In this document: in pieces, positions 52,963-62,716 of the stretch
Numbering within the stretch: position 1 is the stretch's first letter
Layout of the letters: each line of letters starts with the position of its first letter
Assembly: GCF_003399765.1 (NCBI RefSeq)
Contig: NZ_NFZV01000001.1
Span: 409,704-473,703, forward strand
Source: Alkalilimnicola ehrlichii
Lineage (GTDB): Bacteria; Pseudomonadota; Gammaproteobacteria; Nitrococcales; AK92
Length of the DNA: 64,000 nt
Direction: 5' to 3'
Position numbers and translations under genes: made by a program
The notes under the pieces: generated by a model
Told to the model about the DNA's origin: nothing
The model's input: the letters and a program-made list of their open reading frames with translations, nothing else
Database searches by the model: none

Positions 52963-55251
52963 ATGAGTAAGGTTCATAATCTGGGTTTCCCTCGTATTGG
53001 TGCGCAACGGGAATTGAAAAAGGCCTTAGAAGCCTATTGGCGCGGAGATAGCGATCAGGCCGCGTTGCTTGCGGTTGGAAAAGCGCTGCGCGAGAAGCAT
53101 TGGCGGCAGCAAGCCGAGGCGGGCCTCGATCTTATCTCGGTAGGCGATTTCTCTTGGTACGACCATGTGCTCGACATGTCCTGCCTGCTCGGCGTCGTGC
53201 CGGAGCGGTTCGAGCACGCCGGCGGCCCTGTTTCGCTCGACACATACTTCCGCATGGCGCGGGGTCGTGCGCCGAGCGGAAAAGACGTAGCCGCTTGCGA
53301 ACTGACCAAGTGGTTCGACACCAATTATCATTATCTCGTACCTGAACTGGCGCCGGGGCAGCAATTTGTCGTGTCCAGCGACGCTTTGTTCGACCAAGTT
53401 GCCGAATGCACGGCGCTGGGCCTGAGTCCTAAGCCGGTGCTGGTGGGGCCGCTGAGTTTTTTGTGGCTTAGTAAGCTGGAAGGGGGCGATAAACTTACGC
53501 TGCTGGACGGTTTGCTCTCGGTCTACGGCGAGATTCTGCAGCGCTTGCAGTCGCAAGGGGTCGAGTGGGTTCAGCTGGATGAGCCTATCTTGGCAACCGA
53601 CTTGGACGAAGCTTGGCAGAATGCTTTCGAGTATGCCTACAACCGATTGCAAACACCGGGCATTAATCTCTTGCTGGCCACCTATTTCGGCGGTTTAGAA
53701 GGGAATCTTGCCACGGCGGCGCGTTTGCCTGTGGCGGGTTTGCATGTCGATTTGGTGCGTGCCCCGGAACAGCTGGTTCGGGTGTTGGACCAATTGCCGC
53801 CGTATAAAGTGCTCTCGGCCGGTGTGATCGATGGGCGTAATGTCTGGCGTACTGACCTACAGGCTTGCCTGGACACTTTAGAGCCGGTTGCCTCGCGGTT
53901 GGGCGAGCGCTTATGGCTGGCACCGTCCTGCTCCTTATTGCATTGCCCGGTCGATCTGGCAGCAGAAACCGGGCTTGACCCTGAATTGCGCAGTTGGTTG
54001 TCTTTTGCGGCGCAGAAGCTAAACGAGCTGGACGTGTTGCGGAGGGCGCTCGATGAGGGGCGTGCCAGCGTCGCTTCTGCCTTAGCCGAGAGTCAGGCGG
54101 CGGTAGAGGGGCGGCGGCATTCCGCGCGCTGTCATGACCCTTCGGTTCGGGCACGTTTGGCCGCGGTTCCGCAGGATGCTGCCAAGCGCGGTGTCGCTTA
54201 TAACGATCGGGCGGTGCGTCAACGCAGTAGTCTGAGCCTGCCGCTATTTCCCACCACGACCATTGGTTCTTTTCCTCAGACTCAGGCGATCCGTCAGGCA
54301 CGTGCCGACTGGCGGCAGCAACGGATCAGCGACGAGGAATATCAGGCGCGGATGCGGGCCGAGATAGAAATCGCCATACGGCGCCAGGAAGAACTCGGCC
54401 TGGATGTCTTGGTCCATGGCGAGCCGGAACGCAATGACATGGTGGAGTATTTTGGCGAACTGTTAGAAGGCTGCGTGGTGACTCGCAACGGTTGGGTGCA
54501 GAGCTACGGTTCCCGCTGCGTGAAACCGCCGATCATCTTCGGCGATGTGAATCGTCCGCAACCGATGACGGTGCAGTGGGCAGAGTACGCCCAATCGCTG
54601 ACCGATAAACCGGTGAAAGGGATGTTGACCGGGCCTGTCACCATTCTGCAATGGTCCTTTGTGCGGGACGACCAACCCCGGGAAGAAACCGCGCGCCAAG
54701 TGGCGCTCGCGTTGCGCGACGAGGTGGCGGACCTGGAGCGTGTCGGGGTTAAGGTCATTCAGATCGACGAGCCGGCTTTCCGCGAAGGTTTGCCGTTGCG
54801 AGAGTCGGCGCGGGCGCATTACCTCAACTGGGCGGTGGAGTCCTTCCGGCTTGCTGCGGCGGGCGCGACGCCCGATGCGCAGGTGCACACTCACATGTGC
54901 TATTCGGAGTTTAACGACATCGTCGAGCATATTGCAGCCATGGATGCCGACGTGATCACGATCGAAACCGCTCGTTCGGCGATGGAGTTATTGCACGCGT
55001 TCGTCGATTTCGATTACCCCAACGAAATCGGGCCGGGTATCTACGACATCCACTCGCCGCGAGTGCCTTCGGTAGAAGAAATGGTCGAACGTTTACAGTT
55101 GGCCGCCGAGCGAGTTGCGCCCGAGCGGTTATGGGTTAATCCCGATTGCGGATTAAAGACGCGAGCCTGGCCGGAAGTCGAAGCGTCTCTGGCGAATATG
55201 GTCGAAGCGGCGCGTCTGATGAGAGAGCGAGCCGTTTCCGGCGCTGCCTGA
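52963..55251 (+). CDS. metE: Cobalamin-independent methionine synthase
   Basis: 762 aa. Methylates homocysteine from 5-methyl-tetrahydropteroyltriglutamate without B12. N-terminal half starts [20 protein letters not shown]; the C-terminal catalytic half carries the zinc ligands HTHMCYSEF (His and Cys), the Glu of the active site (VITIETARS) and the last Cys in [10 protein letters not shown]. Both halves are complete. ATG at 52963 follows AAGGAGG by seven bases. There is no cobalamin riboswitch in its 95-bp leader region, so control is likely through MetR alone. Confidence 0.97.
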   Translation: MSKVHNLGFPRIGAQRELKKALEAYWRGDSDQAALLAVGKALREKHWRQQAEAGLDLISVGDFSWYDHVLDMSCLLGVVPERFEHAGGPVSLDTYFRMARGRAPSGKDVAACELTKWFDTNYHYLVPELAPGQQFVVSSDALFDQVAECTALGLSPKPVLVGPLSFLWLSKLEGGDKLTLLDGLLSVYGEILQRLQSQGVEWVQLDEPILATDLDEAWQNAFEYAYNRLQTPGINLLLATYFGGLEGNLATAARLPVAGLHVDLVRAPEQLVRVLDQLPPYKVLSAGVIDGRNVWRTDLQACLDTLEPVASRLGERLWLAPSCSLLHCPVDLAAETGLDPELRSWLSFAAQKLNELDVLRRALDEGRASVASALAESQAAVEGRRHSARCHDPSVRARLAAVPQDAAKRGVAYNDRAVRQRSSLSLPLFPTTTIGSFPQTQAIRQARADWRQQRISDEEYQARMRAEIEIAIRRQEELGLDVLVHGEPERNDMVEYFGELLEGCVVTRNGWVQSYGSRCVKPPIIFGDVNRPQPMTVQWAEYAQSLTDKPVKGMLTGPVTILQWSFVRDDQPREETARQVALALRDEVADLERVGVKVIQIDEPAFREGLPLRESARAHYLNWAVESFRLAAAGATPDAQVHTHMCYSEFNDIVEHIAAMDADVITIETARSAMELLHAFVDFDYPNEIGPGIYDIHSPRVPSVEEMVERLQLAAERVAPERLWVNPDCGLKTRAWPEVEASLANMVEAARLMRERAVSGAA

Positions 55252-55260
55252 ACTCGCACG

Positions 55261-55983
55261 TCAAAGGCCCAAAAGGCGGACCAGCAAGGGAAGCAAAAAG
55301 GCGGTTAATAAACCCGCCATTCCCAGCGCCAGGCCGGCGAAGGCGCCGGCCTGGTGGCTGATACCAAAAGATTGTGCGGTGCCAAAACCATGCGCGGCCA
55401 AGCCCATGGTGAAGCCTTGTACTTCATGTTCGCGGATTTTAAACAGGCGGAACAATATCGGGCCGAGAATGCAGCCGATGGCGCCGGCGATGAGTACCAT
55501 GCCGGCCGCCACGCTTGGAATGCCACCGATTTGTTCGCTGATCCCGATAGCAATCGGGGTGGTGACCGACTTCGGCGCCAGCGAAAGCATCGTTTCGACG
55601 CGGGCGCCGAGCAGCCACGCAAGTAGTAGCGTAGAGCCGACTGCGGTGACGACGCCAACCGTGCAAGCAACCAATAACGGCAAGGCCAAGCGCCGAATCT
55701 GCTCTTTGTGATCGAATAGCGGAACGGCTAAGGCCACGGTTGCCGGGCCGAGCAGAAAGTGGATGAACTGCGCGCCGGCAAAATAATCGCGGTAGGGTAT
55801 ATCGGCAAGCAGAAGTAGCCCGATCAGGAGTGCGATAGCAATTATTACCGGGTGCAACACGGGCGTGCCGCCAGCGCACCGATTGATCCAGAGCCCAAGC
55901 TGATAAGCCAGCACCGTAAGCAGGATGCCGAGTAGCGGGCCGTCCTGTAGCCAAAGCCAGAAGTCGAGTGCCGAATCAATCAT
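55261..55983 (-). CDS. lrgB: LrgB/CidB/YohK family membrane protein
   Basis: 240 aa with about six transmembrane helices. Conserved stretches of the family: [49 protein letters not shown]. In staphylococci LrgAB/CidAB modulate murein hydrolase activity and cell lysis; in other bacteria and in plant plastids related proteins move glycolate, lactate or pyruvate. The role here is open. It overlaps lrgA by 8 bp, and its 3' end is 9 bp from the convergent metE. Confidence 0.9.
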   Translation of the reverse strand: MIDSALDFWLWLQDGPLLGILLTVLAYQLGLWINRCAGGTPVLHPVIIAIALLIGLLLLADIPYRDYFAGAQFIHFLLGPATVALAVPLFDHKEQIRRLALPLLVACTVGVVTAVGSTLLLAWLLGARVETMLSLAPKSVTTPIAIGISEQIGGIPSVAAGMVLIAGAIGCILGPILFRLFKIREHEVQGFTMGLAAHGFGTAQSFGISHQAGAFAGLALGMAGLLTAFLLPLLVRLLGL

Positions 55984-56329
55984 CGTTTCGTTGAGCCCGC
56001 CGCAGTAAATAGCGGAATGTAAGTGCGGTGGCGAGCATCGTTAGTGCGGTGCTCACGACGAGGACGATCGCCATTATTTGCCAGTCGGCGCGTATTAGAT
56101 CGCCATAAACCATCAGCCCCACACCGGCGGGAACGAAAAGCAAAGCCAAGTAGCGTAGTAACGTTTCCGCAACGGTACGTATGCCGGCCGGGACTTCGCC
56201 GCGTATCAGTAGTATCGTCAGCAGTATGACCAAGCCTAGAACGGGGCCAGGAATAGGAAGGTTTAGCAAACGAGCGAGAAGCTCGCCGGCAAGTTGGCAT
56301 ATCAGTAGCGTTATAATTCCGGCCAGCAT
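55976..56329 (-). CDS. lrgA: LrgA/CidA family holin-like protein
   Basis: 117 aa with four hydrophobic helices. Contains the family core LPIPGPVLGLVILLTILL and FVPAGVGLMVYGDLI. Always encoded with an LrgB partner, with which it forms a membrane complex. It starts 18 bp after the HAD phosphatase gene, so a three-gene operon is likely. Confidence 0.9.
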   Translation of the reverse strand: MLAGIITLLICQLAGELLARLLNLPIPGPVLGLVILLTILLIRGEVPAGIRTVAETLLRYLALLFVPAGVGLMVYGDLIRADWQIMAIVLVVSTALTMLATALTFRYLLRRAQRNDD

Positions 56330-56347
56330 CGATGAGCCTACGTGGTA

Positions 56348-57028
56348 TTAGTTTCTCGGCTGTGCTCTGTCGCCGTCGCGCAGGCTGATAATAGGCCACC
56401 CGTTACGTTCGGCATAAGCTTTAAGCACCATGTCGGGGTCCACCGCAACGGGGTTGCTGACCCGTTCTAGTAAGGGAATATCGTTGCGAGAATCGCTATA
56501 GAACCAGCTACCCTCCAGGTTTCCTCCGTGTTGCTTCAGCCACGCCTCCAGCGCCTGAACTTTACCGTGCTGGAACGTAGGGATGCCGGTCGCCCGGCCG
56601 GTGTAGCGCCCGTTAATCTGTTCCGGCTCGCTTGCCAGCAAATGCTCGATCTCCAACAGCTGCGCAATCGGTTCGGTGACAAAACGATTAGTCGCTGTGA
56701 TGATCAAGAGCGTATCGCCTTGAGCACGATGATGCTCCAGTAGCGATTTGGCCGCCGGTAGCATCAAAGGGAGAATCTTTTGTGCGATGAATTCGCGCCG
56801 AATCTCAAGAAGACGCTCAGGCGGGTGCTGGCGCAAAGGTTGCAGAGAAAACTCAAGAAATGTGTAGATATCCAGCGTTCCATCCAAGTAATCCTGGTAG
56901 AATTGTTTACTGGATACTTCGTAGTCGTTGGCGTCGACAAGCCCCCGCTCAACCAAATGCCGGCCCCAGAGAAAGTCGCTGTCGCCGGCAATGAGGGTGT
57001 TGTCCAGGTCGAAGATGGCAAGCGCCAA
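56348..57028 (-). CDS. HAD-IB family phosphatase
   Basis: 226 aa. Motif I FDLDNTLIAGDSDFLWG, motif II IITATN, and motif IV region YSDSRNDIPLLERV with an all-alpha cap between I and II. This is the SerB-like subfamily IB (TIGR01490 type). In Pseudomonas and relatives the same gene lies beside rppH and ptsP, as here, so the neighbourhood is old. Substrate is unknown; phosphoserine or a related small phosphate is possible. Confidence 0.88.
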   Translation of the reverse strand: MALAIFDLDNTLIAGDSDFLWGRHLVERGLVDANDYEVSSKQFYQDYLDGTLDIYTFLEFSLQPLRQHPPERLLEIRREFIAQKILPLMLPAAKSLLEHHRAQGDTLLIITATNRFVTEPIAQLLEIEHLLASEPEQINGRYTGRATGIPTFQHGKVQALEAWLKQHGGNLEGSWFYSDSRNDIPLLERVSNPVAVDPDMVLKAYAERNGWPIISLRDGDRAQPRN

Positions 57029-57081
57029 ACCGGATTCTCCTTAAAGAGGGGCTGAGTATACAATTCGTACGGCATGTGAAA

Positions 57082-57101
57082 ACGACTGTTTTTACAGTCG
57101 T
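57082..57101. repeat. Inverted repeat in the HAD-rppH divergent region
   Basis: ACGACTG (57082-57088) and CAGTCGT (57095-57101) around TTTTTA. It lies 54 bp before the HAD phosphatase start; operator or hairpin, undecided. Confidence 0.4.
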
Positions 57102-57246
57102 AAACGTGTTTCGATGGTAAGAGATTCTAGCGAAGTGGTGGCATCAGCCCAACTGGAAAGGCTTGTCTACCGCTTGGCGTTTGCGGCGATGGAACGCATT
57201 GTGGAACAATACCTGTATAGCGCGGTTACAATGGCAAGGCCTGCAA

Positions 57247-57792
57247 GTGATTGATTCCGACGGCTTTCGTCCTAATGTTGGCATTATTCTGACGAACCGG
57301 AAGCGGCAGCTCTTCTGGGGGCGTCGTATTGGCCAAAATGCCTGGCAGTTTCCTCAAGGCGGCATTAAGAGGAACGAGAGCCCGGAAGAAGCGCTTTATC
57401 GGGAGCTGGCGGAAGAAGTTGGCCTGCGAGCCGACCATGTCGAAGTGATGGGGTTCACCCAGGGGTGGTTACGGTACCGCTTGCCCGAACATTTGATTCG
57501 GCATAATCGCAATCCTGTCTGTATCGGCCAAAAGCAGGTCTGGTTCATGTTGCGCTTCGTCGGTGCGGAAGAGGATGTCCAGCTGAATGCATCCGGGGAG
57601 CCTGAGTTCGACCATTGGTGTTGGGTGGATTACTGGCATCCTTTGTCCGAAGTTGTTTTTTTTAAACGTGCGGTGTACGACCGTGCGTTAAGCGAACTTG
57701 CACCTCTGCTTTTTCCCCGTGGCGTGCCGGCAAGGCCGCAGAATGCTTACCGTCGTCGAGGCTCGTCGCGGCGACGGCCGACTGTGCGGTAG
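57247..57792 (+). CDS. rppH: RNA pyrophosphohydrolase RppH
   Basis: 181 aa. Removes pyrophosphate from the 5' end of mRNA, which opens it to RNase E. The N-terminus [18 protein letters not shown] is diagnostic; this sets the start at GTG 57247 (usual sequence MIDSDG), with AAGG seven bases upstream, although the frame is open 28 codons further. Nudix box [20 protein letters not shown] (then VGL). The C-terminus is Arg-rich. ptsP follows after 242 bp. Confidence 0.93.
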   Translation: MIDSDGFRPNVGIILTNRKRQLFWGRRIGQNAWQFPQGGIKRNESPEEALYRELAEEVGLRADHVEVMGFTQGWLRYRLPEHLIRHNRNPVCIGQKQVWFMLRFVGAEEDVQLNASGEPEFDHWCWVDYWHPLSEVVFFKRAVYDRALSELAPLLFPRGVPARPQNAYRRRGSSRRRPTVR

Positions 57793-58034
57793 CGAGTGGG
57801 CTGCGCTATCCATCGATAAGGAAATTCTTAGCGTTGTAATCGCGGGCGGATGGCTGAGAATGGGGCCTTCAGTGGCTCCATCGATGCGCAAAATTTCAAG
57901 GAAGGCGCGGTGTCCATCCGCATATCGAATAAAGAACTTAATGAGCGTCTAAGCGCCATTTGTGATGGGCGAGCGGCTAAGCAAGGGTCGCTCGCCGAAA
58001 GGTGCCTAGCGCGATTAATCGGAGTAATGCCTGA

Positions 58035-60297
58035 ATGCTGGATTCGCTTCACCGGATTGTGCAGGAGGTCAACGCGGCTCGGGGTTTGAGCCATGCGCTT
58101 AATATCATTGTCCAGCGTGTCGCCGAGGCAACCGGTGTTGACGTCTGCTCCGTGTATCTGGTGGACCAAGAGGTGCAGGAGTATGTCCTGATGGCCACCT
58201 TGGGGCTTAATCCAGGGGCCGTCGGGCAGGTGCGATTAGGGAAGTCGGAGGGGCTTGTAAGTTTGGTGGGCGAGCGGGAAGAGCCTATCAACTTAGAACA
58301 TGCCGATAAGCACCCGCGCTTTCGTTATTTCCCCGAAACTGGGGAAGAGCGTTTTCACTCCTTCCTCGGAGTCCCCATTATCCACTTTCGCAAGATGCTG
58401 GGCGTTCTTGTCGTTCAGCAGCAGACACCGCGCCGGTTCGACGATGCCGAGGTTGCATTCTTGGTGACCGTGGCGGCGCAGTTAGCGGGAGCGATTGCGC
58501 ATGGGGAAGCGAGTGGCGGTATCGACGGATTAAGCGAAGGCGATACACGCCGTACGAGTGCGCTGCTTGGCGTGCCGGCGCGCCCGGCGTCACGATGGGT
58601 AAGGCCATGGTGGCATACTCGCCTGCCGATCTTAATGCTATTCCCGATCGCGAGCCAGACAATATCGAGCTGGAAGTGGCGGCGTTTGAAGCCGCGGTGC
58701 AAGCGGTCCGAGAAGAGTTCAAACAACTATCTAATCGGTTATCGGATGCGGTGTCCAGCGAAGAGCATCATTTGTTCGATGCTTATTTGCGGATGTTGGA
58801 TAGCGACAGCCTCATTAATGGCGCGATCAATCGCATTCGCGACGGCAACTGGGCGCCGGGTGCACTGCGCGAAGTTGTTAACAAGCACGTGCAGATCTTT
58901 AGCGAAATGGAAGATCCTTATCTTCGCGAGCGTGCTAGCGACGTACGTGATATTGGTCGCCGTATTCTCATGCGTTTGCAGCTTGACAGTGGCGATACGC
59001 GCACACTGCCGGATAAGGTGGTCCTGGTGGGGCAGGAGATTACTGCGTCGCAGCTGGCCGAAATTCCCCCAGAGCGTCTTGTCGGCGTGCTTGCCGCGAG
59101 AGGTTCGGGTAACTCCCATGCTGCTATTCTGGCCCGTGCGCTGGGGGTTCCCGCCATTATGGGCGTGAGCGAACTGCCCGTAGGTCGGATGGAGGGAAAA
59201 TCCGTCATCGTCGACGGCTATTCAGGGCGGGTTTATATCGAACCGACGGCGGCTGTAAAGCGCGAGTACAAGCGCCTGATGCGAGAAGAGGCCGAGTTGT
59301 CGGCGGGGCTGAACAGTTTACGCGACTTGCCGGCTGAGACATCCGACGGGTTGCGAGTGAAACTCTATGCCAATACGGGCTTGCTCTCCGATATTAACTC
59401 ATCGCTGGAAAGCGGGTGTGACGGTATCGGCCTGCATCGCACCGAGTTTCCTTTTATGGTGCGCGATCGCTTTCCCGGAGAGGAAGAGCAAGCCGAGATC
59501 TACCGCAGCGTATTATCCCCGTTTAAGGGGCGGCCGGTTGTCTTGCGTACCCTCGATGTCGGCGGCGATAAGAACTTAACGTATTTTCCCGTGCGGGAAG
59601 AAAACCCGTTTTGGGCTGGCGCGGTATCCGCTTAACGCTGGATCACCCGGAAATCTTCTTGAGTCAGCTACGGGCGATGCTGCGCGCCAATGTCGGGATC
59701 GGCAATATGCGCGTCATGTTTCCGATGGTGAGCGGTGTTGCCGAGGTCGATCAAGCCTTGGCCTTGTTGAAGCGCGCGCAAAGCGAGTTGCTGGAGGAAG
59801 GGCTGAACGTCCGGATGCCGAAGGTTGGCGTCATGATCGAAGTGCCGTCGGCCCTTTATCAAGCCGCCGCGATCGCCAAGCGTGTCGATTTCTTATCGGT
59901 CGGCACCAATGACCTTACGCAGTATTTACTGGCTGTAGATCGTAATAATCCGCATGTCGCTAACCTCTACGATGAATTGCATCCGTCGGTGTTGTGTGCG
60001 CTGCGCTCGGTGGTCGATTGTGCCCGCCGCCATGAAAAGCCCATCACTGTTTGCGGCAGTATGGCGGGCGATCCCGCTGCGGTGATTGCGCTGCTTGGAT
60101 TGGGCGTTGACGGTCTAAGTATGAGCGTTGCCAGTCTTCTTCGGGTTAAGTGGGTCGTACGGAGTATCAGCTTCGAACAATCCCAGCGCTTGCTCGCCGA
60201 GGCTTTTGAGCTTGAGGAAGCCTCGGAAATTCGTTCCTTGTTCAACCATGCGCTGGAAGATGCGGGGCTTGGCGGCTTGGTGCGTGCCGGTAAGTGA
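58035..60297 (+). CDS. ptsP: PEP-protein phosphotransferase PtsP (EI-Ntr), two frameshifts
   Basis: First enzyme of the nitrogen phosphotransferase chain, passing phosphate from PEP to NPr. Domains: GAF (about 1-165, LDSLHRIVQEVNAARGLSHAL, RFHSFLGVPIIH), a linker, the EI helical and swivelling domain with phospho-His in GSGNSHAAILARALG, and the PEP-binding barrel (GLHRTEFPFM, TLDVGGDKNL, VGTNDLTQYLLAVDRN, catalytic Cys in PITVCGSMAGD). Frame changes occur near 58575-58583 (GCGCGCCC; between GVPAR and PGVTMGKAMVAYSP) and at the T4 run 59609-59612 (EENPF then LGWRGIRLTLDHP). One base added at each site gives a normal protein of about 754 aa. Confidence 0.92.
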
Positions 60298-60348
60298 TTT
60301 CCCGGCGCGTCGCCTTCCTGGCCAGGCCTTAATACCGCAGTGACACGC

Positions 60349-60378
60349 GAGGGGTGTTCCCGAAGAAGGGGGCACCTC
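60349..60378 (+). terminator. Possible terminator hairpin after ptsP
   Basis: CGAGG...GTG...TTCCC pairs with GGGGG...CAC...CCTCG around GAAGAA, with one bulge and two G-T pairs. It lies about 50 bp after ptsP; there is no T-run. Confidence 0.35.
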
Positions 60379-60483
60379 GTTCCATCCCATCTAAAACTAG
60401 CCCTCCCTTGACGCGAGCACCGGCAAATTGCGTTGCTTTGACGCAGGTATTGAGAAGCGACTTTATGGCCGGCACTGTGGAAA

Positions 60484-60498
60484 TGAGAATGGTGCCGC
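60484..60498. promoter_or_regulatory. Weak Fur-box-like sequence before bfd
   Basis: The string AATGAGAAT starting near 60482 resembles half of a Fur box, about 80 bp before bfd; TTGACA is at 60518-60523 without a good -10. Bfd genes are Fur-regulated in several gammaproteobacteria, which is the main reason to note it. Confidence 0.2.
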
Positions 60499-60575
60499 AA
60501 ATGCGAAGTGTTCCTAATTGACATTGAGTCGCATTCAGGGCACTCTCTTAACGAAGAGTTCAAGAGGGTTTTCGC

Positions 60576-60767
60576 ATGTACGTCTGTGTCTGCCGAGCCA
60601 TTAGCGATCGCCACATTCGAGAGGCCGTTCAGTCCGGTGCTCGGACCATGCGCGAGTTGCGACAACAGCTTGGCTTATGTAGCGACTGCGGAAAGTGTGG
60701 CCCCTGTGCTCGCGATGTACTGGTGAAAGAGCTGGAGGTGGCGGTTCCTGTTAAATCGGTAGCCTGA
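60576..60767 (+). CDS. bfd: Bacterioferritin-associated ferredoxin
   Basis: 63 aa. Carries a [2Fe-2S] cluster: Cys4 and Cys6 in MYVCVC and Cys38 and Cys41 in CGKC, the known Bfd pattern; Cys35 and Cys44 are extra. It gives electrons to bacterioferritin haem so that stored iron is released. Start has GAGG upstream. The bacterioferritin gene follows 263 bp later. Confidence 0.94.
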   Translation: MYVCVCRAISDRHIREAVQSGARTMRELRQQLGLCSDCGKCGPCARDVLVKELEVAVPVKSVA

Positions 60768-61030
60768 CCGACTACTATCAATCCTCTTCTTCCTTCCTGC
60801 ATGAGGCTCCAGTCTCATGCGGCGATTCTCTATTGCCTGCTTCAAGGCTTTGATAGACTACCCGGCAACGAGTGTTCGAGAGAAATGGTCTGCGTTTTTC
60901 TCGGCGTGCTGTTAGGCGCTGAATGATTCCCATAGGGCGGCCGGTTTCTATGTCGCTTACCCGTATGGGAACCGTTCGGTATCGTCCTACCCGGATCAGT
61001 CGTCCGCCATGTAGAGAGCGAGAAACGAAT

Positions 61031-61494
61031 ATGAAAGGCGACCCGAAAGTTATCGGCTACCTGAACAAGGTGCTGACTAACGAGCTAACTGCTATTAATC
61101 AGTATTTTCTGCATGCTCGTATTCTGAAAAACTGGGGCTTGGAAAAGCTGGGCAAAAAGAGTATGAAGAATCGATCGACGAGATGAAGCATGCGGATCGT
61201 TTGATCGAGCGGGTGCTGTTTCTGGAAGGTTTGCCCAACCTACAAGATCTCGGCAAGTTGTTGATTGGTGAGAACGTAAAAGAAATTCTTGAGTGCGACC
61301 TCAAGGCCGAGCATGACGGCCACAGCTTGTTAAAAGAGGCGATCGCTTATTGCGAGTCGGTGCGAGACTATGTCAGCCGCGATCTCTTGCAAGGCATTCT
61401 CGAGGACGAAGAAGAACATATCGATTGGCTGGAAACCCAGTTGGAGCTGATCGGTCGGCTCGGCTTGGAGAATTATCAACAGTCTCAGCTGTAG
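61031..61494 (+). CDS. bfr: Bacterioferritin, frameshifted
   Basis: 24-mer iron store with haem between subunits. First frame: [43 protein letters not shown]; then a shift, and [20 protein letters not shown] onward in the second frame to 61494. One A missing from the A5 run at 61154-61158 explains it. Ferroxidase ligands can be placed: Glu18, Glu51, His54 (DEMKHAD, with Met52 for haem), Glu94 (KAEHDG), Glu127 and His130 (EDEEEHIDW). Restored length about 154 aa. A terminator follows at once. Confidence 0.92.
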
Positions 61495-61500
61495 TAATAA

Positions 61501-61527
61501 AAAGGGCGAGCCAACGGCTCGCCCTTT
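61501..61527. terminator. Bidirectional terminator between bfr and hemJ
   Basis: AAAGGGCGAGCC (61501-61512), loop AAC, GGCTCGCCCTTT (61516-61527). The T-run is longest on the minus strand (for hemJ) but usable for bfr. Confidence 0.9.
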
Positions 61528-61555
61528 CCGTTTGCTTCTCTATGCGACCTTCTCG

Positions 61556-61981
61556 TCAAAAAGGTTTCACGATCGCCAGTACGACAACCGCAACTAAGAT
61601 CAGCACCGGAAACTCGTTAAACCAGCGATACCAAACGTGAGAGTGCCGATTCTCCCCTTGCGCGAAACGCCGCATCAGAACCCAGCAGTACCCGTGATAG
61701 CCAATCAGTATCGCAACCAGGGCAAGCTTGGCATGCATCCAGCCTTGGCTTAGCCAAGCCGGTTGCATTGCCAATAACCACACCCCCAACGCTATGGTGA
61801 CGATGGCGCCCGGAGTCGTAATGCCGTACAGCAGCTTACGCTCCATGACCTGGAAACGCTCCTGACTGGTCTTATCGTCGCTCATGGCGTGGTAGACGAA
61901 TAACCGGGGTAGATAAAACAAGCCGGCAAACCACGTCACCATGAATACGATATGAAACGCCTTAACCCAAAGGTACGCCAT
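61556..61981 (-). CDS. hemJ: Protoporphyrinogen IX oxidase HemJ
   Basis: 141 aa, four transmembrane helices. Family core: WVKAFHIVFMVTWFAGLFYLPRLFVYH (conserved His10, Trp and Tyr), then GWMHAKLALVAILIGYHGYC with the conserved Lys. Oxidises protoporphyrinogen IX to protoporphyrin IX, passing electrons to the respiratory chain. It replaces HemG/HemY in many proteobacteria. It lies 17 bp after the tlpA-like gene. Confidence 0.92.
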   Translation of the reverse strand: MAYLWVKAFHIVFMVTWFAGLFYLPRLFVYHAMSDDKTSQERFQVMERKLLYGITTPGAIVTIALGVWLLAMQPAWLSQGWMHAKLALVAILIGYHGYCWVLMRRFAQGENRHSHVWYRWFNEFPVLILVAVVVLAIVKPF

Positions 61982-61998
61982 TGGAGCCTCTTAATGTG

Positions 61999-62496
61999 TT
62001 AAAGCATGGACTGAATTTGATTCCGCACCTGCTCCATGTTCAGTTCGCCGAGCCGCCGCCAAACGACTCGCCCCTCCGGATTGATGAGAATGGAGGTCGG
62101 CGTTAGACGGATGCCGCCGAAGCTTTGCGCAATGGCGTCGTCTCGATCCATAACGATGGTGTAGGACATGTTCCGGTCTTCCACCATGGCCGCCACCTGA
62201 TTTGGCGGGTCGTAATGCATCGCGACCCCTATAACCTCAAGACCTTCCGGACCGAGGTCTTGATACAGCGCGCGCAGGTGAGGAACCTCGGCGATGCAGC
62301 TCGGACAAGTGGTGGCCCAAAACGTAATCAGAACGGGCTTGCCACGCAACTCGTGGAGGTCGAACGTGCGTCCGTCCAGGGTTTCAAAGCTCACATTGGC
62401 GGCGCGCTCCCCTTGCCAGGGGCCAACCCATACCAATGCTGCGGTGGCTACGACTAAGACAAGGGCGAGTACCCCGAGAATCTCTTTCCGCTTCAT
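61999..62496 (-). CDS. TlpA-family thiol:disulfide oxidoreductase
   Basis: 165 aa. N-terminal membrane anchor (EILGVLALVLVVATAALVWV, about 5-24), then a periplasmic thioredoxin fold with the redox site WATTCPSC (C-P-S-C, about residue 62-65) and the cis-Pro loop RLTPTSILINPEG. The CPSC site and membrane tether match TlpA/ResA proteins that keep haem-binding or copper-site cysteines reduced in cytochrome maturation. The hemJ neighbour fits, but the target is not known. Confidence 0.87.
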   Translation of the reverse strand: MKRKEILGVLALVLVVATAALVWVGPWQGERAANVSFETLDGRTFDLHELRGKPVLITFWATTCPSCIAEVPHLRALYQDLGPEGLEVIGVAMHYDPPNQVAAMVEDRNMSYTIVMDRDDAIAQSFGGIRLTPTSILINPEGRVVWRRLGELNMEQVRNQIQSML

Positions 62497-62716
62497 GTCC
62501 TTCTACGCCCGTAAGTGGCCTGCTGCGATTTTAACCATCGGCGTCATCCCTTTCCATGAGTTCTTAAGCGTTTTTTGGGGCTCAGTGGCGATAAGAGAGA
62601 GTCAGGTGGAGACCCGAAATGACACGAAACGGCTAACGCTTTCGATAATCGATGATGGCAAGCTTAAATAGAGTGCGTAGAATAGCATTTTTGCACAGGC
62701 TTAGATGAGGGTCGCG

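Noticed and set aside
53663-54301. Open frame of 212 codons opposite metE
   Set aside because: Arg/Pro-rich shadow product inside a complete metE.
57850-58089. 79-codon frame between rppH and ptsP
   Set aside because: Overlaps the ptsP start in another frame; product has no recognisable feature and the ribosome site is doubtful.
58575-59612. Programmed frameshifting in ptsP
   Set aside because: No slippery heptamer with a downstream structure is apparent, there are two shifts in one gene, and the same kind of error occurs in eight other genes.
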